This document shows, piece after piece, positions 9,934-20,342 of a stretch of DNA of 64,000 nt. The position numbers were made by a program, and so were the translations under genes. Below the pieces are notes generated by a model. That model ran no database searches, was not told the DNA's origin, and saw nothing but the letters and a program-made list of their open reading frames with translations. Source of the DNA: an uncultured Aquimarina sp. (lineage in GTDB: Bacteria; Bacteroidota; Bacteroidia; Flavobacteriales; Flavobacteriaceae); contig CALLUJ010000031.1 in NCBI GenBank assembly GCA_938011245.1, positions 26,320-90,319 of the forward strand, written 5' to 3'. Position 1 is the first letter of the stretch. The number at the start of each line of letters is the position of its first letter.

Positions 9934-11487
9934 ATGCCATCAATATTTCAAATTCAAGTTTCTCCAAAGGAAGCAGCAACACCACATTTATTACAACTTA
10001 CTGTTGCTAAACTTAATGGACTTCCTGAAAAAGAAATTACTTATATCGAAATTTTAAAACGATCTATTGATGCCCGTCAAAAAGCAGTTAAAATTAATTT
10101 AAAAGTGGCGGTGTACCTTAACGAGAAATACGTAAGCGAATCTATAAGTTTACCTAATTATCCAGATGTACACAATGCCAAACCTGTAATTATAGTAGGC
10201 GCAGGTCCAGCAGGGTTATTTGCGGCTTTAAAATGTATAGAATTAGGTTTAAAGCCCGTTATTGTGGAACGTGGTAAGGATGTAAAAGCTAGACGTAGAG
10301 ATTTAAAAGCGATAAATAGAGACCATATTGTAAATGAAGATTCTAATTATTGTTTTGGAGAAGGAGGAGCTGGTACTTATAGTGATGGAAAATTATATAC
10401 GCGCTCCAAAAAGAGGGGAGATGTAAATAAAATTTTAAAATTGTTAGTAGGTTTTGGTGCTACACCTCAAATAATGATAGAAGCACATCCACACATTGGA
10501 ACTAACAAACTTCCAGCTATAATAGCTCGTATTAGAGAACAAATTATAGTACAAGGAGGCGAAGTGCTTTTTGAAAGTAGAGTAGTGGATTTTATACTTA
10601 AATCTAATGCTATTAAAGGGATACAATTACATAATGGAAGTATTATTAATTCGGATAAAGTAATTTTGGCAACAGGACATTCTGCTAGAGATATTTTTGA
10701 GTTACTACATCAAAAACAAATTTTAATAGAAGCCAAACCTTTTGCTTTAGGGGTTAGGGTAGAACATTCGCAACAGTTAATAGATCAAATACAATATAAG
10801 ACCTCTTTACGTAGCGAGTATTTGCCGCCATCGCCTTACAGTATTGTAAAGCAAATTAAGGGGAGGGGTATGTATTCCTTTTGTATGTGTCCTGGAGGTG
10901 TTATAGCCCCTTGTGCTACTAGAACCGGCGAGGTGGTAACTAATGGTTGGTCGCCATCTAAAAGAAATCAACCTACATCCAATAGTGGTATTGTGGTAGA
11001 ATTACGCCTTGAAGATTTTAAAAATTATGCTAAATTTGGACCTTTAGCAGGAATGTATTTTCAAGCTTCGATAGAGCAAAAAGCATGGCATTTGGGAGGG
11101 GAAACCCAGCGAGTACCAGCACAACGACTAACCGATTTAATAGAAGGAAAAGTATCTGGAAATTTGCCAAAAACTTCTTACAAACCGGGGTTAACTTCTG
11201 TTGATATGGGAGCGATATTTCCAGAGTTTATTCATGATATTTTTAAAAAGGGTTTTCAGGAGTTTAATAAAAGCATGAAGGGTTATCTAACCGAAGATGC
11301 AGTTGTACATGCTCCAGAGTCAAGGACATCTTCACCAGTTCGTATTCCTAGAGATTATAAAACACTAGAGCATCCTCAAATTAAAGGTTTATTTCCTTGT
11401 GGGGAAGGAGCAGGTTACGCTGGTGGAATTATATCGGCTGCTATAGATGGCGAAAAGTGTGCGGAAGCCTTGGCTATAAGTGTGTAA
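9934..11487 (+). CDS. FAD-dependent dehydrogenase / NAD(P)/FAD-dependent oxidoreductase
   Basis: IIVGAGPAGLFAALKCIELG dinucleotide fold, FGEGGAGTYSDGKL motif, C-terminal GEGAGYAGGIISAAIDG. Confidence 0.9.
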   Translation: MPSIFQIQVSPKEAATPHLLQLTVAKLNGLPEKEITYIEILKRSIDARQKAVKINLKVAVYLNEKYVSESISLPNYPDVHNAKPVIIVGAGPAGLFAALKCIELGLKPVIVERGKDVKARRRDLKAINRDHIVNEDSNYCFGEGGAGTYSDGKLYTRSKKRGDVNKILKLLVGFGATPQIMIEAHPHIGTNKLPAIIARIREQIIVQGGEVLFESRVVDFILKSNAIKGIQLHNGSIINSDKVILATGHSARDIFELLHQKQILIEAKPFALGVRVEHSQQLIDQIQYKTSLRSEYLPPSPYSIVKQIKGRGMYSFCMCPGGVIAPCATRTGEVVTNGWSPSKRNQPTSNSGIVVELRLEDFKNYAKFGPLAGMYFQASIEQKAWHLGGETQRVPAQRLTDLIEGKVSGNLPKTSYKPGLTSVDMGAIFPEFIHDIFKKGFQEFNKSMKGYLTEDAVVHAPESRTSSPVRIPRDYKTLEHPQIKGLFPCGEGAGYAGGIISAAIDGEKCAEALAISV

Positions 11488-11545
11488 TATAATTTTGCCT
11501 TTTACAAATGTGTTTAAAATAAGGGGCCAATTAAAAAAGTGTGTT

Positions 11546-12103
11546 TTAAGAGTTTTCAATTGGGTTACTAATAGCAGTATCAAACCCATCAATACTTTTA
11601 GTGTTTTCGTTTACCCAGTAATCTCGTATTTTGTCTTTGCCTTGCTTTTCGGCCCAAGATTGTAGCATTGTTCGATCCTCTTTAAAATCCATAAAAGGGA
11701 CAGCATATCCACAAGAAGTTTGCACAAGGTCTACTTCCATTTCTATACATTGGCGTGAGCCAGCTATTTTTGGGAAAAGAGTAATTAGTTGTGCAAATTG
11801 ACTATCTTTTTCGTGATATATTTTAGCTTTACCATATAAGCGTAATATCATAGGTTTTCCTTCAAAAGCACAAAACATAATAGTCATTCGTTTATCTTTT
11901 AGAAGATGTGCAGCAGTTTCATTACCGCTTCCTGTAAGGTTAAGCCATACAATTTTATTAGCATTAATTACTCTAAACGAATCCATTCCTTTAGGCGATA
12001 TATTTACACGACCTTCTTGAGCAGCGGTGCCGACAAAGAAAATAGATTGTTGTGAAATAAAAGTAGCAAGTTCGTTACTAATTTTAGAAAGTTGTTTACC
12101 CAT
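11546..12103 (-). CDS. Pyridoxamine 5'-phosphate oxidase-fold protein
   Basis: FVGTAAQEGRVNISPKGMDSFRVI...LTGSGNETAAHL pattern. Confidence 0.85.
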   Translation of the reverse strand: MGKQLSKISNELATFISQQSIFFVGTAAQEGRVNISPKGMDSFRVINANKIVWLNLTGSGNETAAHLLKDKRMTIMFCAFEGKPMILRLYGKAKIYHEKDSQFAQLITLFPKIAGSRQCIEMEVDLVQTSCGYAVPFMDFKEDRTMLQSWAEKQGKDKIRDYWVNENTKSIDGFDTAISNPIENS

Positions 12104-12120
12104 AATCTTAAATTTTAAAT

Positions 12121-12157
12121 AAAAAGCCTTTGTAAAATTAAATTACAAAGGCTTTTT
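12121..12157 (-). terminator. Rho-independent terminator of leuA
   Basis: AAAAAGCCTTTGTAA-aattaaa-TTACAAAGGCTTTTT, just past the leuA stop. Confidence 0.85.
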
Positions 12158-12178
12158 AAAAGTTATCTGATACTTATG

Positions 12179-13330
12179 TTAAGCATAAGTTTTCATAATT
12201 TCATGAATATCGTTATCCACCACTTCTTTTTTACGATCGGCATAAGTAAGGAAATCTTTATAAACATCGTCTAATTGGAGTTTGGTTAATTCGTAACCTA
12301 TTTTTTTGGCACGATATGCTAGAGCAGCACGACCACTACGTGCTGTAAGCACAATAGCAGATTCGGTAACTCCAACTTCCTCGGGGTCAATAATTTCGTA
12401 AGTTTCTCTGTTTTTAATAACTCCATCTTGGTGTATGCCAGAGCTGTGGGCAAAAGCATTAGAACCTACAATAGCTTTGTTAGGTTGTACCATCATTCCC
12501 ATATTTTCAGAAACCATTTTACTAGTATCGTATAATAATTTAGTATTAATTTCTGTGGTAAGGTCTAAATAAGGATGCTGTTTTAAAATCATTACTACCT
12601 CTTCCAAAGCGGTATTTCCAGCTCGCTCTCCAATACCATTAATAGTACATTCTATTTGTCTAGCACCATTAATAACTCCAGCAATAGAATTGGCAGTAGC
12701 TAATCCTAAATCGTTATGGCAATGGCAAGAAAGCGTTATATTGTGGATTCCTTTTACGTTTTCCTTAAGATATTTAATTTTAGCACCGTACTCTTCGGGT
12801 AAACAATACCCGGTAGTATCTGGAATATTTAAAACGGTAGCACCAGCGGTAATCATGGCTTCGCACACACGCGCTAAATATTCATTATCAGTTCTTCCAG
12901 CATCTTCGGCATAAAATTCTACATCTTCTACAAAAGATTTAGCATATTTTACTGCAGCAGCTCCACGTTCTATAATTTTTTCTGGAGTAGTTTTAAATTT
13001 ATGTTTAATATGAGATTCCGAGGTACCAATACCAGTATGAATCCTTGGTCGAATAGCATACTTTAATGCCTCGGCAGCTACTTTAATATCGTTTTCTACA
13101 GCTCTTGTTAAACCACAAACGGTAGCGTTTTTAACAATTTTAGTAATTTCCATTACCGAGTTAAAATCACCAGGACTAGATACCGGAAAACCAGCTTCAA
13201 TAACGTCGACACCAAGAATGTCTAAACGCTTTGCGATAATTAACTTTTGTTCCGTATTTAACTTACAACCTGGAACTTGCTCTCCGTCTCTTAACGTAGT
13301 ATCAAAAATCTGGACTTTATTATCGCTCAT
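12179..13330 (-). CDS. leuA: 2-isopropylmalate synthase, short form
   Basis: [57 protein letters not shown]. At 383 aa it ends before the usual regulatory domain. Confidence 0.92.
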   Translation of the reverse strand: MSDNKVQIFDTTLRDGEQVPGCKLNTEQKLIIAKRLDILGVDVIEAGFPVSSPGDFNSVMEITKIVKNATVCGLTRAVENDIKVAAEALKYAIRPRIHTGIGTSESHIKHKFKTTPEKIIERGAAAVKYAKSFVEDVEFYAEDAGRTDNEYLARVCEAMITAGATVLNIPDTTGYCLPEEYGAKIKYLKENVKGIHNITLSCHCHNDLGLATANSIAGVINGARQIECTINGIGERAGNTALEEVVMILKQHPYLDLTTEINTKLLYDTSKMVSENMGMMVQPNKAIVGSNAFAHSSGIHQDGVIKNRETYEIIDPEEVGVTESAIVLTARSGRAALAYRAKKIGYELTKLQLDDVYKDFLTYADRKKEVVDNDIHEIMKTYA

Positions 13331-13358
13331 TTTTTGGAATTACTTTTAATAGTTCTAT

Positions 13359-13366
13359 CAAATGTA
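13359..13366 (-). promoter_or_regulatory. Bacteroidetes-type -7 element upstream of leuA
   Basis: TACATTTG on the minus strand, matching TAnnTTTG. Confidence 0.45.
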
Positions 13367-13478
13367 TATTTTTATAGTCTATTTTTCTTTTAAAAATAGG
13401 TGTATCTTACAACGGTAAGTTTTTTTTAAAATACGTTTACCCCTTACAAATAAAGAGTTTTATAATTTTTTTCTTACA

Positions 13479-15023
13479 ATGACTAACGAAGTAAAAGACC
13501 CTCTTTTTATACTTATAAAATCGCTTACAAAGTCTGAAAAGCGACAATTTAAGCTATATGCAGGACGCTTAGGGAATAATAGTGACTCTAAGTTTATAGC
13601 GTTATTTAATTTTCTGGATAAAGCAGAACGTTTTGACGATACACTTATTATTAAAAAGGGTATTGTAACAAAGCTGCAATTATCTAATTTAAAGGCACAC
13701 TTGTACAAGCAAATATTGGTAAGCTTACGCCTAAATCCAGTACATCGCACTATGCGAATGAAAATTAGAGAACAATTGGATTTTGCGACTATTTTGTACC
13801 ATAAGGGTTTGTATAAACAGAGTTTAAAAATTTTAGATAAAGCAAAAGCCTTAGCAATTGATAATGATGAAAATAATATTGCTTACGAAATAGTAGAATT
13901 CGAAAAAATTATAGAAACTCAATATATTACTAGAAGTATTTCTAGTAGAGCCGATGAATTAGCAGTGCAGGCTAAAGGGCTTAGTATAAAAAATGTAATA
14001 GCCAGTAGATTGTCTAACCTATCGTTGCAACTATATGGACTAATGTTAAAAACAGGCTATGCTAAAAATGATAAAGAGCATGAATATTTAAAAAATTATT
14101 TTGAAGGTCGTTTACCTCAATATGATTGGGAATTACTTGGTTTTCGAGAAAAGTTATGGTTGTATAAGGCACATTTATGGTATGCGTTAATGACTCAGGA
14201 TTTTTTATCGGCGTATAAATACTCCAAAAAATGGGTGGATTTGTTTTATGAATCGCCTAAAATGATAGAAGTAAACCCTGTATTTTTTTTAAAAGGAAAC
14301 AACTATCTAATGGAGTCTCTTTTTCTTATAAAGGATCGTACAAGTTTAGAAATAAAACTTGCTCGATTACAAAAAATGGTAAAATCCGATGGTTTTCCAC
14401 AGCATGAGAATACTTTGGGAATTAGTTTTTTATATATAAGTATTAATAAATTTAACCTATATTTTTTAGATGGTTCTTTTAAGAAAGGTCTGCCTTTTGT
14501 AGAAGAGGTTTTAGAAGGATTAGAAAGGTATAAAAATTATATAGATGGACACCACGTAATGGTATTGTATTACAAAATAGCCTGTTTATATTTTGGAATG
14601 GACGAGCACGAAAAGTGTATAGAGTATCTTCAAAAAATTATTTCGAATAGATCTTTAAAAATGAGAGAAGACTTAATGTGCTTTGCAAGGGTATTAAGTC
14701 TTATAGCCCATTACGAAGCGCAAATGGACGAACACTTTGATACTCAAGTAAGGGATACGTATAAGTTTTTAATTAAAATGGACGATTTGTACGCAGTACA
14801 AAAAGAAATGATTAAGTTTTTAAGGAATCTTCAGAATGTAAATCCGTTAGGTCTTAAAGCAGAATTTAAAAAATTGTACGATCGTATTAAGAAGTATGAA
14901 AACCACCCCTACGAGAAGCGAGCTTTTCTATATTTAGATATTTTATCGTGGCTTCAAAGTAAGATAGAAGATAATACTATTGGCGATATTATTAGAGAAA
15001 AGGCTCTTGTAAAAGTAAGATAA
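13479..15023 (+). CDS. Hypothetical helical-repeat (TPR-like) protein, 514 aa
   Basis: Long uninterrupted ORF, largely helical, no signal peptide. No family recognised. Confidence 0.7.
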   Translation: MTNEVKDPLFILIKSLTKSEKRQFKLYAGRLGNNSDSKFIALFNFLDKAERFDDTLIIKKGIVTKLQLSNLKAHLYKQILVSLRLNPVHRTMRMKIREQLDFATILYHKGLYKQSLKILDKAKALAIDNDENNIAYEIVEFEKIIETQYITRSISSRADELAVQAKGLSIKNVIASRLSNLSLQLYGLMLKTGYAKNDKEHEYLKNYFEGRLPQYDWELLGFREKLWLYKAHLWYALMTQDFLSAYKYSKKWVDLFYESPKMIEVNPVFFLKGNNYLMESLFLIKDRTSLEIKLARLQKMVKSDGFPQHENTLGISFLYISINKFNLYFLDGSFKKGLPFVEEVLEGLERYKNYIDGHHVMVLYYKIACLYFGMDEHEKCIEYLQKIISNRSLKMREDLMCFARVLSLIAHYEAQMDEHFDTQVRDTYKFLIKMDDLYAVQKEMIKFLRNLQNVNPLGLKAEFKKLYDRIKKYENHPYEKRAFLYLDILSWLQSKIEDNTIGDIIREKALVKVR

Positions 15024-15159
15024 CTTTAGCTTAATTAGAAGCTTATAATTAGATAATCTTTAGTTTCGTATTTGCAGTTAACTTTATTGTTTTGATAATA
15101 TTGACTTTAAATTGTCTTTATATGTAGTAATTACATTTATAAAAAATAAATGCACTATT

Positions 15160-16887
15160 ATGAATAGAAGACACTTCTTCAAAAAATCCTTGATAGCTTC
15201 AAGTGGATTAGTTTTAGCTCCGTTGTATATAAGTTGCTCTAGTGATGATGATTTTGTTGCAGACGAAGGGAATCCAGAAGTGCTCCCTACTAAAGATGTA
15301 GCACAATTTAAGGAACAAAACTTTGTAGAAGGAGTAGCTAGTTTTGATCCTATAGACACCGCTATTATTATATGGACTCGTTTTTCTGGAAAAGAAGAAG
15401 GAGCAACAATAAAATGGCAGGTAGCTAACGATATAACATTTAATGATGTTGTGAGATCTGGAGAGCATACTGTTTCCAAAGATTTTGATTATACATTGAA
15501 TATAGATGTACAAGATTTGCCTTCAAATTCTAAATTTTATTACCGCTTTTTTGAAGAAACTACAGAGAGTATCTCGGTAGTAGGAGAAACAATTACGTTG
15601 CCTTCGGAAAGTGACAGTATTAATAAAATGACATTAGCAGTCGCATCTTGTTCTAATTTTGCTGCTGGTTTTTTTAATGTTTACGATGCTATAGCAAGCT
15701 CCTCTGCAGATGTAGTAGTCCATTTAGGAGATTATATTTATGAGTACGAAAAAGGAGGTTTTGGAACCAATGGGAATACAGGTGTAAACACAGCAGCCTT
15801 AGGGAGAGAGCATAAACCTGATAGAGAAATAATTTCGCTTGAAGATTATAGAGCGCGCTACAAGCAATATCGTTCGGATAAAGCCTTACAGTTAGTGCAC
15901 CAAAAAAAGCCTTTTATAGCAGTTTGGGACGATCATGAGGTTACAAATGATGCATATAAAAATGGAGCAGAAAACCATCAAGCAAACGAAGGAGATTTTG
16001 AAGCCCGAAAAAAGAGAGCAATCCAGGTTTATAGTGAGTATATTCCTGTAAGAACATCAAACCCATCAGAGATCTATAGATCATTTAATTTTGGAAGTTT
16101 ATTGAGTTTACATATGTTAGATACTCGCATAATAGGAAGGGATAAACAACTAGCATTTGCAGATTTTTTTAATGCAGACGGAAGTTTCAATTTTGTGGAC
16201 TTTGGTACAGCACTTCAAGAGCCAAATAGAAAAATATTGGGAGACACTCAATTAAATTGGTTAGGAAGCAAAATAAACAATAATAGTACGTGGCAAGTTT
16301 TAGGTCAGCAAGTACTTATGGCTCGTATGTTTATGCCAGCAGAACTGTTAGTTAATTTGGGACAATCCCCAGAAGTATTGCAAAAAACATTAACCGAGCT
16401 AACGGCTATTAAATTGAGGGTGAATACAGGAGATGCTACATTAACTCCAGAAGAAATCGCAAGAGTGTCGGTAGTTGTTCCCTATAATTTGGATGCATGG
16501 GATGGTTATGCTGTGGAAAGAGAAAAAATGTTAACAATGCTATCAGGAAAAAAAGTTATTACTTTAGCTGGCGATACGCATAATGCTTGGTTTAGTAATG
16601 TAAAAAATGTAGAAGGAACTAAAATTGCTACAGAATTAGCAACTTCTTCGGTTTCGTCTCCTGGTTTTGAAAGTTTTTTAAATTTAACTACACCAAAAGC
16701 GATTCAAAGATTTCAAAACGCATTAGAAATACTTATAGAAGATTTAGAATATACCAATTCTTCGCAAAGGGGCTATTTGTCTGTAACATTTACATCAAGC
16801 GAAGTTGTTGCAAGTTGGAGTTTTGTGGATACATTAGCTTCAGAAAATTATGTGCTTTCTACCGAAAGGACAGAGACAATTAGTTAG
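15160..16887 (+). CDS. PhoD-like alkaline phosphatase with Tat-like signal
   Basis: Start placed at MNRRHFFKKSLIASSGLVLAP (twin-arginine) rather than at 15112. VVHLGDYIYEY, AVWDDHEVTND and LAGDTHNAW motifs. Confidence 0.93.
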   Translation: MNRRHFFKKSLIASSGLVLAPLYISCSSDDDFVADEGNPEVLPTKDVAQFKEQNFVEGVASFDPIDTAIIIWTRFSGKEEGATIKWQVANDITFNDVVRSGEHTVSKDFDYTLNIDVQDLPSNSKFYYRFFEETTESISVVGETITLPSESDSINKMTLAVASCSNFAAGFFNVYDAIASSSADVVVHLGDYIYEYEKGGFGTNGNTGVNTAALGREHKPDREIISLEDYRARYKQYRSDKALQLVHQKKPFIAVWDDHEVTNDAYKNGAENHQANEGDFEARKKRAIQVYSEYIPVRTSNPSEIYRSFNFGSLLSLHMLDTRIIGRDKQLAFADFFNADGSFNFVDFGTALQEPNRKILGDTQLNWLGSKINNNSTWQVLGQQVLMARMFMPAELLVNLGQSPEVLQKTLTELTAIKLRVNTGDATLTPEEIARVSVVVPYNLDAWDGYAVEREKMLTMLSGKKVITLAGDTHNAWFSNVKNVEGTKIATELATSSVSSPGFESFLNLTTPKAIQRFQNALEILIEDLEYTNSSQRGYLSVTFTSSEVVASWSFVDTLASENYVLSTERTETIS

Positions 16888-17575
16888 ATACAGCATCCCA
16901 TAAATTATCCTTAGGAAGAGGAGCTGTTATAGTTAATAGTTCCTTTTTTACAGGATGTTCAAAAGATAATTTACGAGCATGAAGATGGATTCCACCATTT
17001 GGATTGCTTCTTTTAGCGCCATATTTAAGATCTCCTTTTATATAGCATCCAATTTTACAAAGTTGAGCTCTTATTTGATGGTGTCTTCCTGTATGCAAAT
17101 CTATTTCTAATAAGGAAAAACGGTCAAATTTTTGAAGAATACGGTACGTTAAGTTTGCCTTTTTGGAGTTAGGAACTTCTTTAAGGTGTGCGTAAGATTT
17201 ATTTTGTTTAGGGTTTCTAACTAAATAATGTTCTAAAGTATCGGTATTTTTCTTTGGGGCAGGACTTACTATAGTCCAATAACTTTTTTGCGTTTTTTTT
17301 TCAGCGAAAGCTTTATTTAATCGGGGAAGCGCTTTACTAGTACGAGCAAAAATAATTACTCCTGTTGTAGGTCTATCCAAACGATGTACTACACCTAAGT
17401 ACACAGCTCCCGGTTTATCGTATTTTTTAGCAATATATTTTTTTACAATTTCACTCAAAGGTTCATCCCCTGTATGATCTCCTTGTACAATATCTCCAGC
17501 ACGTTTGTTTACAGCTATAATATGATTGTCTTCGTAAAGAATTTCAATATTTTCTGGAGTAGTATGGTTTTTCAA
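16880..17575 (-). CDS. RluA-family pseudouridine synthase
   Basis: HRLDRPTTGVIIFARTSKA active-site motif, LHTGRHHQIRAQL. Convergent 8-bp overlap with the phoD-like gene. Confidence 0.93.
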   Translation of the reverse strand: MKNHTTPENIEILYEDNHIIAVNKRAGDIVQGDHTGDEPLSEIVKKYIAKKYDKPGAVYLGVVHRLDRPTTGVIIFARTSKALPRLNKAFAEKKTQKSYWTIVSPAPKKNTDTLEHYLVRNPKQNKSYAHLKEVPNSKKANLTYRILQKFDRFSLLEIDLHTGRHHQIRAQLCKIGCYIKGDLKYGAKRSNPNGGIHLHARKLSFEHPVKKELLTITAPLPKDNLWDAVSN

Positions 17576-17707
17576 AAGTTAAAAAAGTGTTGTAAAAAGG
17601 TTATTTGCCTCTAATTGGACAATTGAGGTCAAAAATAAGAGTTATTTTTAATTCAAGGCTAACATAAGTATAATGCTTAATAGAATTTAATAACTTTAAT
17701 TAAAAAA

Positions 17708-18253
17708 ATGGAAGAAAAAGCAGTTTTGGCTGGAGGTTGTTTTTGGTGTACAGAGGCGGTCTTTCAGCGTTTAAAAGGGGTTGAAAAAGTACGGTCAGGA
17801 TTTAGTGGTGGTTATATTAAAAATCCTGCATATAGAGAAGTGGTTACTCAAAGAACAGGACATGCAGAGGCTATAGAAATTACATTTAACTCAACAGTAA
17901 TATCGTTTCATCAATTATTAGAAGTTTTTTTTGCGACTCATGACCCCACTACGTTGAATAAACAAGGTGCGGATGTGGGAACACATTACCGAAGTGCTAT
18001 TTTTTATATTTCAGAGAGCCAAAGAATAGATGCGAAAACCTTTATTGATACATTAACTACAGAACATGTTTTTGAGAGCCCTATTGTTACTGAAATAACC
18101 CCTTTTGAAGCTTTTTTCCCTGCAGAACAGTATCATACTAATTATTACAATTCTAATAAGCAACAAGGATATTGCCAAATGGTAATACGCCCTAAAGTAG
18201 CAAAATTAAATACTTATTTTAGAAAAGAAATAAAGTCCGACTTTTTGGAATAA
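17708..18253 (+). CDS. msrA: Peptide-methionine (S)-S-oxide reductase
   Basis: AVLAGGCFWCTEAVFQRLKGV catalytic motif, YHTNYY. Confidence 0.97.
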   Translation: MEEKAVLAGGCFWCTEAVFQRLKGVEKVRSGFSGGYIKNPAYREVVTQRTGHAEAIEITFNSTVISFHQLLEVFFATHDPTTLNKQGADVGTHYRSAIFYISESQRIDAKTFIDTLTTEHVFESPIVTEITPFEAFFPAEQYHTNYYNSNKQQGYCQMVIRPKVAKLNTYFRKEIKSDFLE

Positions 18254-18281
18254 GATTTGCAAATAAATATTAAAAACAACT

Positions 18282-18557
18282 ATGAATAAACTTTTAGTGC
18301 TTTTATTGAGTTTAATATTTGATGCTATTGGAATGGTGTCCTATGTTTGGCCAGGAGTGGGAGAAACAATGGATGTAGTTTGGGCACCAGCTTCGGCTTG
18401 GATAATGACTAAATTATATAAAGGAAAAGAAGGAAAAATAGCAGGAATAATTGCTTTTATTGAAGAGATTATTCCTGCGACAGATGTTATTCCAACATTC
18501 ACAATAATGTGGGTTTATACCTATGTAATTTCCTCTAAAAAAGAGAACAAATTTTAG
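18282..18557 (+). CDS. Small conserved membrane protein, 91 aa
   Basis: Three hydrophobic segments. Convergent 4-bp overlap with the next gene. Confidence 0.65.
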   Translation: MNKLLVLLLSLIFDAIGMVSYVWPGVGETMDVVWAPASAWIMTKLYKGKEGKIAGIIAFIEEIIPATDVIPTFTIMWVYTYVISSKKENKF

Positions 18558-19420
18558 TTAGCCTTTAATTGAATCGTAGCTTCTAAAGCTACATCTGGCC
18601 ATAATTTATTTTGATGGTGTCCTGCACATACCTTTTCTAAAGTATCGTGTCCATTTTGCCATTCAAAAAATGCAAGATCTGGAATAGTTCCTTTTAGAGT
18701 TAGCAGTTTTCCGTCTTCGGAAAAACTACTGCTTAATTCTATGTTTTGTGTAATAGAATTCATAGTAAAGGCTATAACAACGGTATTGCCCAAATAACTA
18801 ATTACTTTTCCTTTAATGGTCGAAGTAAAAGCACCAAAAAATAAGCCTACATTAGTAGTACGTACTATTTCGTTACTCACATTTACTGAACTTGTGTTAA
18901 TAGTAATTTCGGCATCTTTTAAAATATCTATAGGATTTTCAAAACCTTCATTAAGAGTAAAATTAAAGTCGTCAAAAGTTCCGCTTACACCCGCTCTTTC
19001 ATTAAAATTGGGGTATTTATAAGCAGTCCATTGCAGCCGTATTCTATTAGGTTCCGATGTTGTAGGACCATTAAGTATTGTAAGAAAGTTGTCAAAAACT
19101 TGCTTTTCTTCTGCAGTAAGAATATCAGAATCGGGAGGAGGCATAACTGTATTGTCGCTTTTATTAATTCGAGACAACATTAAGGATATTGAAGATTTCG
19201 TCTTTTCAAAAGAATCGTAACGATTGGTGCCTTCTAAATGGTAAATATGACAAGAGATACATTTATTTTCTATAATTGCCCGTAAAGATTGGTCATAAAG
19301 TACTCTAGCTTCGGTATCGTTTGTTGGAAATAAAGTTTCTGCGTTTTCGGAAGTACAATTTACTAACCCAATACAGGTAGTAAATGTAAGTATTATTTTT
19401 ATTAAAGTACGATATAACAT
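18554..19420 (-). CDS. Lipoprotein with c-type heme domain and YceI-like C-terminal domain
   Basis: Lipobox (GLVNC), heme motif CISCH with candidate distal Met in TVMPPP, then RLQWTAYKYPNFNERAGVSGTFDDFNFT...DAEITINTSSVNVSNEIVRTTNVGLFFG, which resembles a YceI-like domain. Confidence 0.75.
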   Translation of the reverse strand: MLYRTLIKIILTFTTCIGLVNCTSENAETLFPTNDTEARVLYDQSLRAIIENKCISCHIYHLEGTNRYDSFEKTKSSISLMLSRINKSDNTVMPPPDSDILTAEEKQVFDNFLTILNGPTTSEPNRIRLQWTAYKYPNFNERAGVSGTFDDFNFTLNEGFENPIDILKDAEITINTSSVNVSNEIVRTTNVGLFFGAFTSTIKGKVISYLGNTVVIAFTMNSITQNIELSSSFSEDGKLLTLKGTIPDLAFFEWQNGHDTLEKVCAGHHQNKLWPDVALEATIQLKAN

Positions 19421-19797
19421 TTTGTTAAGCTTATTTCGTTAAACATATCATCAAACCCACTAAAAATACCCTTAACAGTTAAATAATCTCCTTTAACAAA
19501 AGGAGGGTTTTTATCTAAAATTATTTCACATTTAATACCTTCATTTAATACGATAATAATGCTTTCTTTTCCTTTTTCAATATCGGTAACTTTTCCAGAA
19601 ACTTGAATAACCTTAGAAAGTAATTCGGAAGAGGAGGAGGTTTGTCCCGATCCAAATTTTGCAATGAGTTGAGGAGCAATAGTACTTAAATAAGGCTTGG
19701 TAGTAGCTATATCTTTACTGGGTTTTTGAAATAAATAATAGCCATACCCAGTAGCCGAAAGTAGGGCTACAACCACAAGAATTAGAATTTTTTTCAT
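19402..19797 (-). CDS. Membrane-anchored OB-fold (tRNA_anti-like) protein
   Basis: N-terminal TM, then VSGKVTDIEKGKESIIIVL...VKGDYLTVKGIFSGFDDMF. 19-bp overlap with the downstream gene. Confidence 0.7.
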   Translation of the reverse strand: MKKILILVVVALLSATGYGYYLFQKPSKDIATTKPYLSTIAPQLIAKFGSGQTSSSSELLSKVIQVSGKVTDIEKGKESIIIVLNEGIKCEIILDKNPPFVKGDYLTVKGIFSGFDDMFNEISLTKCYIVL

Positions 19798-19799
19798 AA

Positions 19800-20342
19800 T
19801 TATTTATAATTTGTAGCTACAGAAATTTTAATTTGTTCGGAAATTTTGTCTTTTACTAGTGACGGAACTTTAATATCATAATCTTCTAATTTTAAGTTAA
19901 AAGAAGAAGAAAAGGATATGGAGAGGTCTTCTTTAACTTCAATATTCGCAATAATTATTAAAGGTTTTTTTACGCCATGAAATAACATTTGGCCATTTAT
20001 TTCTACACCTTCATAATTATGTGCTTTGTCCAATGCTACAGACGGAGGTATAGAGCCTTTAAATTTTGCTGCAGGAAATTTATTGGAGTGTACGTATTTT
20101 TCATTAAAATGCTCCTCCATTAAGGCTTTTTCAAATTTGAAAGATTTCATTAAAACGTTAAAAGCAATTTGTTTTTCGTTTACTAATAAAATACTAGCGA
20201 CTTGATTATTTTGAGCGGCTATGTTTTCGATAGGTGTTTTGGAAAGAAACTGAACACTTCCCGTGCGGGTTACTTTTTTGTTTTGAGCAAATGCGCCGAA
20301 AACGGTAATAGTAATCAGCATAATTAAGAGTTTGTTTTTCAT
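19800..20342 (-). CDS. YceI-family periplasmic protein
   Basis: Signal peptide, SVQFLSKTPIENIAAQNNQ...LMKSFKFEKALMEEHFNEKYVHSNKFPAAKFKG. Confidence 0.85.
   Translation of the reverse strand: MKNKLLIMLITITVFGAFAQNKKVTRTGSVQFLSKTPIENIAAQNNQVASILLVNEKQIAFNVLMKSFKFEKALMEEHFNEKYVHSNKFPAAKFKGSIPPSVALDKAHNYEGVEINGQMLFHGVKKPLIIIANIEVKEDLSISFSSSFNLKLEDYDIKVPSLVKDKISEQIKISVATNYK

Noticed and set aside
15084-15513. Two overlapping minus-strand ORFs (131 and 99 aa) opposite the phoD-like gene
   Set aside because: Antisense to the Tat signal and core of a well-supported phosphatase.
19402-19420. Possible frameshift between the OB-fold and heme/YceI-like genes
   Set aside because: Each has its own N-terminal membrane or lipoprotein signal, so the 19-bp overlap reflects tight packing rather than a broken single gene.
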